From Coprobacillus sp. (GTDB lineage Bacteria > Bacillota_I > Bacilli_A > RFN20 > CAG-826): a stretch of DNA of 35,066 bases. The notes under the pieces are model-generated. The model saw only the letters and a list, made by a program, of their open reading frames with translations, was not told the origin of the DNA and did no database searches. A program made the position numbers and the translations under genes. The stretch covers positions 1-35,066 of the forward strand of contig JAJQAP010000014.1 of assembly GCA_021203745.1 (NCBI GenBank). The letters run 5' to 3'. Of the stretch, positions 30,658 to 35,066 are shown one piece after another; the first letter of the stretch is position 1; each line of letters opens with the position of its first letter.

Positions 30658-31829
30658 AACAAGTACTTGAAACTGCGCTTATTATTGTCTTAGCGGATTC
30701 TGCTTTTAGCCCTGATCTTCCAGGTATCGACGGTTCTTTACCCACGATTACTGATTATAACTTTTCTATGGAGGTCGCCGCGGAGACCGATTTTGGAACG
30801 TATGACTACGACTTTGATAAAACCGAGTTTACTCTCCCTATCAGTATAGGCTCAGGATATAACGACTGGACCTTTACATGCACCGCTGGAGTGTACGCCC
30901 CAAAAGATGACGGAACATATGATACTTATCCCGATAATGGAGACATGGGTACATATACTTTCACTGTTGGCAAGGATGGTAATGAAATTATGCATGGGAA
31001 AACCGAAACCTATGAGGCAAAATTTACTGTCGGTTTCTTTAAAAACAAAGATTATGAGAGAGAAATTTGGGAACACCTTTATCTCGTCTTTTTTATCGAT
31101 GGAACCGCTCCAAGCGACAAAGTAATTCCTGATGATACTCCAACATCATATACCTTCTATTCCGAGTTTATACTAAGAGGATTTGGAAAGTATAAAGTTA
31201 AAGCGGGCACTAAAGAATTCTATCCAATCGATGACCATATTGTTTTTGGAGGCACTAGAGAAAATGGTAATGTCACCGAAACAGTGGACTTTTCAAGCAC
31301 AAAAGATGCGATATGTGAAGAAAAGTATCTCAGCATAAACGATTCATTTGATATTGCCTACACCGCAACAGATAGAGAATATTCGGCTAGTCCTAACATA
31401 ATCGATGCTTGGATTTATGTCGTTGATCCTAATAACTACTTTGAGTATATGCATTCAGCTTCTGTCGATAACTTTGCTATCTCTCTAGATCACGAAAAGA
31501 AAAACTCTAATGATTATATAGATAAAGATGGAAATACCGTGCAAGTTACTGGTTCTTTCTGGGTCGGGGGAGAAACATATTGGGTTGACCCAAGTACCCT
31601 AACTATGTCTTTAAAACAGGAGACTCGTTTTTACGAGGAAACCACTAATTTCTACTTTAAAGTGGGATATTACGACTTAATTAAAGAAAACTGTGAGTTT
31701 TATTTTGTGGCAAAAGACGTCGGATACAATGAAGCCACTTACATCATACCGCTCAATTTCCTTGGTGATCATGATTACTATGGATCTTGCCTAGATAGCG
31801 ATTACTGCATGCACTACGGGAGAGGCTAA
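30651..31829 (+). CDS. Large beta-rich protein of Tad-like operon
   Basis: 392 residues. The N-terminus MLKQVLETALIIVLADSAF is a short hydrophobic stretch with an embedded Glu (residue 7), reminiscent of a type IV pilin-like N-terminus but with no clear GxxxxE cleavage site. The rest is beta-rich, acidic and Tyr-rich, with several immunoglobulin-like looking strands (TYTFTVGKDGNEI, FYSEFILRGFGKYKVKAG, TNFYFKVGYYDL). Near the end CLDSDYC has two Cys. Unrecognised; from its position between a regulator-like gene and pseudopilin genes it may be an exported adhesin or minor pilin of the apparatus (inference). Confidence 0.6.
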   Translation: MLKQVLETALIIVLADSAFSPDLPGIDGSLPTITDYNFSMEVAAETDFGTYDYDFDKTEFTLPISIGSGYNDWTFTCTAGVYAPKDDGTYDTYPDNGDMGTYTFTVGKDGNEIMHGKTETYEAKFTVGFFKNKDYEREIWEHLYLVFFIDGTAPSDKVIPDDTPTSYTFYSEFILRGFGKYKVKAGTKEFYPIDDHIVFGGTRENGNVTETVDFSSTKDAICEEKYLSINDSFDIAYTATDREYSASPNIIDAWIYVVDPNNYFEYMHSASVDNFAISLDHEKKNSNDYIDKDGNTVQVTGSFWVGGETYWVDPSTLTMSLKQETRFYEETTNFYFKVGYYDLIKENCEFYFVAKDVGYNEATYIIPLNFLGDHDYYGSCLDSDYCMHYGRG

Positions 31830-31831
31830 AA

Positions 31832-32206
31832 ATGGCAAATATGTTTCTCTGCATCATGTTCGCTTGTATGTTTGCGCAGTATTTCTATATCAATTTAAAT
31901 GTGCAAATACTCAACAATGCTGTAGAGAATCTCCCTGTTGCACTTGTTTCTTCCTGTGTGGATCTTAGGTTTGATTACCCATTTTTTGATCAAACGAAAT
32001 TAGAAGAGTGTGTGGGTGAATACTATGATTACTCATTAAAGGTGGTCCATGAGGTTTCTTATAGTTATTACACAAGGACAGGAGAAATTGACCTTCCTGA
32101 TGAAAATATGGCAATGGGGGTAGATATTACCTTAACGAGTAGTTTCTCAACATTCTATACATATTCAAAGACAATGTTTTATGAAATCGTAGAGGGCTTA
32201 GCATGA
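31832..32206 (+). CDS. TadE/pseudopilin-like protein 1
   Basis: 124 residues. One N-terminal membrane helix (about 3-24), then a soluble part of about 95 residues with a few Cys and a beta-like C-terminus (MGVDITLTSSFSTFYTYSKT). Size, single helix at the start and location directly before the CpaF/TadA ATPase match TadE-like pseudopilins of Tad systems; sequence alone is not diagnostic. The start is 2 nt after the preceding stop, and the next gene overlaps its end by 4 nt (ATGA). Confidence 0.5.
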   Translation: MANMFLCIMFACMFAQYFYINLNVQILNNAVENLPVALVSSCVDLRFDYPFFDQTKLEECVGEYYDYSLKVVHEVSYSYYTRTGEIDLPDENMAMGVDITLTSSFSTFYTYSKTMFYEIVEGLA

Positions 32207-33267
32207 CGGATAATAAAGCGCTTGGTTATATTGAAGGTTCTTTCTTAAGGCCGATATTAAATCTAAAAGGAGTGACGGATATCTCCTTTAACGGCCACGA
32301 ACTCTTCTATATGGATAATAACAGTGGAAGGATAAAATCGGATATCCAACTTACAAGCGATGAGGCTACAGACTTTATAAGACAAATTGCTAATTTATCG
32401 AAACAGCAATTCTCTTATTCAGAACCAATTCTCGATGTCACTGTGGATCTATATAGAATAAGTGCGATTCATCATTCAATTGCCCTCTACGATGGAGAGG
32501 AGGTGACGACCTTCTCAATAAGAATCGCCAGAAAGAACCTTCAAATTGATGATAGTAGTGATTTCTTTACTAAACCTTGTCGTGATTTAATACTACACGC
32601 GCTAGAAAAGAAAATCCCTATTGTTATAGGAGGAGAAACATCATCAGGAAAAACAGAACTGCAAAAGTATCTTCTCTCTAACCTTAAACAAAGCGATAGG
32701 GCAATAGTCATTGATCAAGTGGCAGAACTAGACTACTGCCACGAATACACAAGGTGCGATCTTACCATTTGGCGGTCTAACCAAGAGAGAAAGAAGGTAA
32801 CAACAGATTACCTATTAAGTGTCTCCTTAAGAAATAATCCTGACTGGATAATTGTCGCGGAGACTCGAGGGGAAGAAGTAATCAATATCATCAATTCAGT
32901 AATGACAGGACACTCAATTATTACGACAATACACGCAACAGATGCCTACTCAATTCCAGAAAAGATTGCTCTTATGTCGATGATGAGTGATAGGAAACTA
33001 GATTATGAGAGTGTCCTAAAAGATGTCTATTACCACCTACCCCTATATGTATATGTCCAAAGGGATTTTGAAGGGGGAAGAATTAAAAGATATATCAGCT
33101 CAATAATGTACGTATTACCAAATGGGGAAAAGTACTTACTCTATGATAAAGAAAGGAACAGTCCATATCTAAAAATGAATCAAAATAATCAACTTTTAAA
33201 AGATATTACACCAAAAGACATTCATATTTACGATGCTTTTGTGGAGGAAAATCATGAAAAAAAATAA
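32203..33267 (+). CDS. tadA: CpaF/TadA-type secretion ATPase
   Basis: Cytoplasmic ATPase powering Tad/Flp pilus assembly or secretion. 354 residues. Walker A GETSSGKT (144-151), Asp box IVIDQVAEL, Walker B region NNPDWIIVAETRGEE and His box GHSIITTIHATDA, in the right order. The N-terminal domain is short (family ~400-450), missing the FHA-like extension. GETSSGKT replaces the commoner GGTGSGKT. Flanked by TadB- and TadC-like genes, which confirms the Tad type rather than a type IV secretion VirB11 ATPase. Confidence 0.9.
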   Translation: MTDNKALGYIEGSFLRPILNLKGVTDISFNGHELFYMDNNSGRIKSDIQLTSDEATDFIRQIANLSKQQFSYSEPILDVTVDLYRISAIHHSIALYDGEEVTTFSIRIARKNLQIDDSSDFFTKPCRDLILHALEKKIPIVIGGETSSGKTELQKYLLSNLKQSDRAIVIDQVAELDYCHEYTRCDLTIWRSNQERKKVTTDYLLSVSLRNNPDWIIVAETRGEEVINIINSVMTGHSIITTIHATDAYSIPEKIALMSMMSDRKLDYESVLKDVYYHLPLYVYVQRDFEGGRIKRYISSIMYVLPNGEKYLLYDKERNSPYLKMNQNNQLLKDITPKDIHIYDAFVEENHEKK

Positions 33268-33967
33268 AAATAATAATTATGTTACATACATTTTAGTTTC
33301 TCTTCTTATTGGAATTTTATTCTATCTTTCTACCTCAATGCTTCTTGTCTCTTTAGCGGTCTTTCTAGTCTTCTTTCTTTATCTTATTCTTCGTGTGGAA
33401 CGAGTCTACAAGAAGACTCAAAAGAGAAATCAGAGAGTGGACTTTGCTTATAATCTCATCAATAACACTATTTCTTCAATCAGTGTCTATGGAAATATCA
33501 ATGAAGCAGTGGATCACGCCCTAACTACTTATGATATTTCGAAAATTAAAGAGATAGGAAATATCTCAAATATGGAAGGGCTAGATAAACTTCAATATCT
33601 ATCATCTTACTTCTCCCTTCCAATCTATGATGCATTCTTAAACATCCTTGAACTATATCAAGAAAATGGTGGAAACATCCTCGATATGAGTGAGCATCTT
33701 CTTTCAGAAACAAGACAGATTCAAAACAATCTCTTATCCACGAATACCCTTTATAGGAGTAAAGCCACAAACGTGGTGATGCTTTGGATCTTTGCCCTTA
33801 TCGTTCCTGTTTTTATCCGTTTTGCCCTTGTGGATTTCTATTCATCATTGATTAGTTCCGCAATATATGTCGCAGGCATTGTATTGACCTATGCCCTTGC
33901 CCTTATCACCATTGAAATATTCTGTAACAAATTTTCAAATCAGAGAGTTAAAGGAGTGGATTTATGA
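33254..33967 (+). CDS. tadB: TadB-like inner-membrane platform protein
   Basis: 237 residues from ATG 33254, chosen because GGAGG lies 7 nt upstream; the frame opens at 33233. Two N-terminal membrane helices (about 9-50), a cytoplasmic T2SF-like domain (about 60-165, NLINNTISSISVYGNINEAVDHAL...FLNILELYQENGGNILDMSEHLL) and two C-terminal helices (about 170-225). Overlaps tadA by 14 nt and tadC by 4 nt. Confidence 0.75.
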   Translation: MKKNKNNNYVTYILVSLLIGILFYLSTSMLLVSLAVFLVFFLYLILRVERVYKKTQKRNQRVDFAYNLINNTISSISVYGNINEAVDHALTTYDISKIKEIGNISNMEGLDKLQYLSSYFSLPIYDAFLNILELYQENGGNILDMSEHLLSETRQIQNNLLSTNTLYRSKATNVVMLWIFALIVPVFIRFALVDFYSSLISSAIYVAGIVLTYALALITIEIFCNKFSNQRVKGVDL

Positions 33968-34647
33968 GTAAAAAGGAAAAGAAAGAGAAAAATACTACCG
34001 AAACAAAATCTAGGTCTTCCTCAAGTAAAAATACCATTTTAATCCTTGTTTGTAATATCGCCGTCATCCTTGTAGGAGCGCTCCTCGTATATTTCTATTT
34101 CTCATACATGATTATTGTAATTTTCGTTGTTGTTCTCCTTTTGATGGACTATTACTTCTACTCCCAACGCATTAATAAGAAGAAGAGGGAGCAGGAGCAA
34201 AGGGAAGAAGAGTTTATCTCACTCATTACATATTTTAAAATCTACCTCACTAATGGAATCAATGTTTATCAGTCATTACAGCTTGCCTCTTCATTCCTCT
34301 CGGAATGGATGAAAGAACAAGTTGACCAGCTCCTACAAGAAATTGATAACGATAAAACAATAAACCCATACTTAAACTTTGCTTCCCTTTTTAGTCTTCA
34401 TCATTATGAGGATGTAATGACCGCAATATATCAGCTCGTGGATCAAGGAGGTGACCCAGCTTATATGAACAAGTTTGTTTATACCTTTGAAAAGATAGAA
34501 GAAGAAGATAACAAATATCGTCACGATAAAGACGAAAGAGGCATGAATATTGTCAGTGCCCTCCCAATTGTTGGATGTTGTCTATTTACCATCTGTCTTA
34601 CCTTTGGAATTATATCGATGTTAGGAGATTTCATGGATGTCCTCTAG
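33964..34647 (+). CDS. tadC: TadC-like inner-membrane platform protein
   Basis: 227 residues: basic, Ser-rich N-terminus (KKEKKEKNTTETKSRSSSSKN), two helices (about 23-65), a T2SF-like domain (about 80-190, SLITYFKIYLTNGINVYQSLQLASS) and a final helix (about 198-220). Position after tadB and the paired architecture identify it as the second platform component. The next gene overlaps its end by 11 nt. Confidence 0.75.
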   Translation: MSKKEKKEKNTTETKSRSSSSKNTILILVCNIAVILVGALLVYFYFSYMIIVIFVVVLLLMDYYFYSQRINKKKREQEQREEEFISLITYFKIYLTNGINVYQSLQLASSFLSEWMKEQVDQLLQEIDNDKTINPYLNFASLFSLHHYEDVMTAIYQLVDQGGDPAYMNKFVYTFEKIEEEDNKYRHDKDERGMNIVSALPIVGCCLFTICLTFGIISMLGDFMDVL

Positions 34648-34987
34648 TCTTGGTTTAATCATCTCGATGCTATTTGTCGCTATCACCTTCATGTTTGGAG
34701 GAGACCTCCTCACCCTCCAAGCCGCTTTTACTAGTCTAGAAAACGCCGCAAATGACATTGCTTACTTTGTCGCATACTATTTCGATTTCTCTGATGAATT
34801 TGTCGCTTATCTCGAAGAAATGTATACCGTCAAAATAACAAGTGACACTGGCATATATGGTGGTGCCTATGGCGATATGGTTGATTTCTATGTCACCAAA
34901 ACAGTGGACCACTTATTCATCATGGGTACAGAGTATACCCTAACAGTAGAAAGGACAGCGATTCTAGGTTCTTATGGTTTGTTTTAA
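34637..34987 (+). CDS. TadE/pseudopilin-like protein 2
   Basis: 116 residues. N-terminal membrane helix (about 4-22, LGLIISMLFVAITFMFGGD) and a soluble, partly beta domain ending GTEYTLTVERTAILGSYGLF. ATG 34637 lies within the tadC end (11-nt overlap), without room for a strong Shine-Dalgarno. The layout parallels the pseudopilin-like gene at 31832. The pilin assignment is from context and topology only. Confidence 0.45.
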   Translation: MSSSLGLIISMLFVAITFMFGGDLLTLQAAFTSLENAANDIAYFVAYYFDFSDEFVAYLEEMYTVKITSDTGIYGGAYGDMVDFYVTKTVDHLFIMGTEYTLTVERTAILGSYGLF

Positions 34988-35025
34988 AAAATTATCGATA
35001 AAAATTAATTTAGAAAGGAGGTATT

Positions 35026-35066
35026 ATGGGAGAGTTTAATGGAGTAGTCCTTAGTATTCTACTTGT
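35026..35066 (+). CDS. Start of further Tad-like operon gene (cut by window edge)
   Basis: AAAGGAGG with an optimal spacer precedes ATG 35026. Visible residues MGEFNGVVLSILLV show a hydrophobic start with an Glu near position 3, as in a pilin or membrane protein. The frame stays open to the edge. The strong ribosome site, unlike those of the preceding coupled genes, suggests a product needed in greater amounts, such as the major pilin. Confidence 0.5.
   Translation, partial: MGEFNGVVLSILL

Noticed and set aside
33233-33253. Upstream ATG of tadB
   Set aside because: No ribosome site; ATG 33254 has GGAGG at the right distance.
1-35066. CRISPR arrays, insertion sequences, phage genes or mycoplasma genetic code
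   Set aside because: No regularly spaced repeats, no transposase or integrase frames, and TGA is used as a stop in several well-identified genes with no internal TGA needing readthrough.

Overview
The window is AT-rich, densely packed bacterial DNA with short intergenic gaps and stop/start overlaps. Gene content points to a Bacilli-side Firmicute related to the Erysipelotrichia/Mollicutes branch, possibly an uncultured gut lineage such as RF39; this is inference. Support includes a CdaA-type diadenylate cyclase, an RNase J2-like protein, FtsK/SpoIIIE, a GlpA-like oxidase with a DUF1667 partner, and tRNAs with encoded CCA. TGA is used as a stop (5460, 18891, 20135), so the mycoplasma code does not apply.

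Layout. 1-1611: 3' part of a large exported beta-helix protein. 1673-3826: purine nucleoside phosphorylase and a CBS protein resembling a c-di-AMP receptor, divergent from the c-di-AMP synthase dacA. 3861-7267: a mini SPFH-like protein, an unusual Nudix protein, and an operon of three membrane proteins (RDD, NERD-like, multi-pass). 7287-9188: tRNA-Gly, gltX and tRNA-Glu. 9424-10980: a membrane protein with a recurrent uncharacterised C-terminal domain. 11054-13719: pyrimidine nucleoside phosphorylase divergent from an RNA m5C methyltransferase. 13805-17370: two tandem paralogous lipoproteins with OB-fold-like N-termini. 17455-20473: three-gene glycerol-3-phosphate/FAD oxidoreductase operon. 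20592-22289: RNase J2-like protein with a damaged metal site. 22358-29664: ftsK, acpS, pullulanase, plsC, a 54-residue membrane protein missed by length cut-offs, and an HflX-like protein without a working P-loop. 29656-30210: guanylate kinase-like gene, convergent. 30334 to the right edge: compact Tad/Flp-like pilus or secretion operon (small regulator-like protein, large beta-rich protein, two pseudopilin-like proteins, CpaF/TadA ATPase, TadB- and TadC-like proteins, and the start of another gene).

The most striking genome-level signal is promoter placement. At least seven genes, on both strands, have a -10-like hexamer ending 6 or 7 nt before ATG and no Shine-Dalgarno, which predicts leaderless mRNAs. 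Other transcription units in the same window have normal Shine-Dalgarno leaders. Other points of interest are three enzyme families with altered catalytic motifs (RNase J, HflX, Nudix), the compact Tad locus, c-di-AMP synthesis and sensing genes side by side, and terminators with AT-only or nearly AT-only stems.
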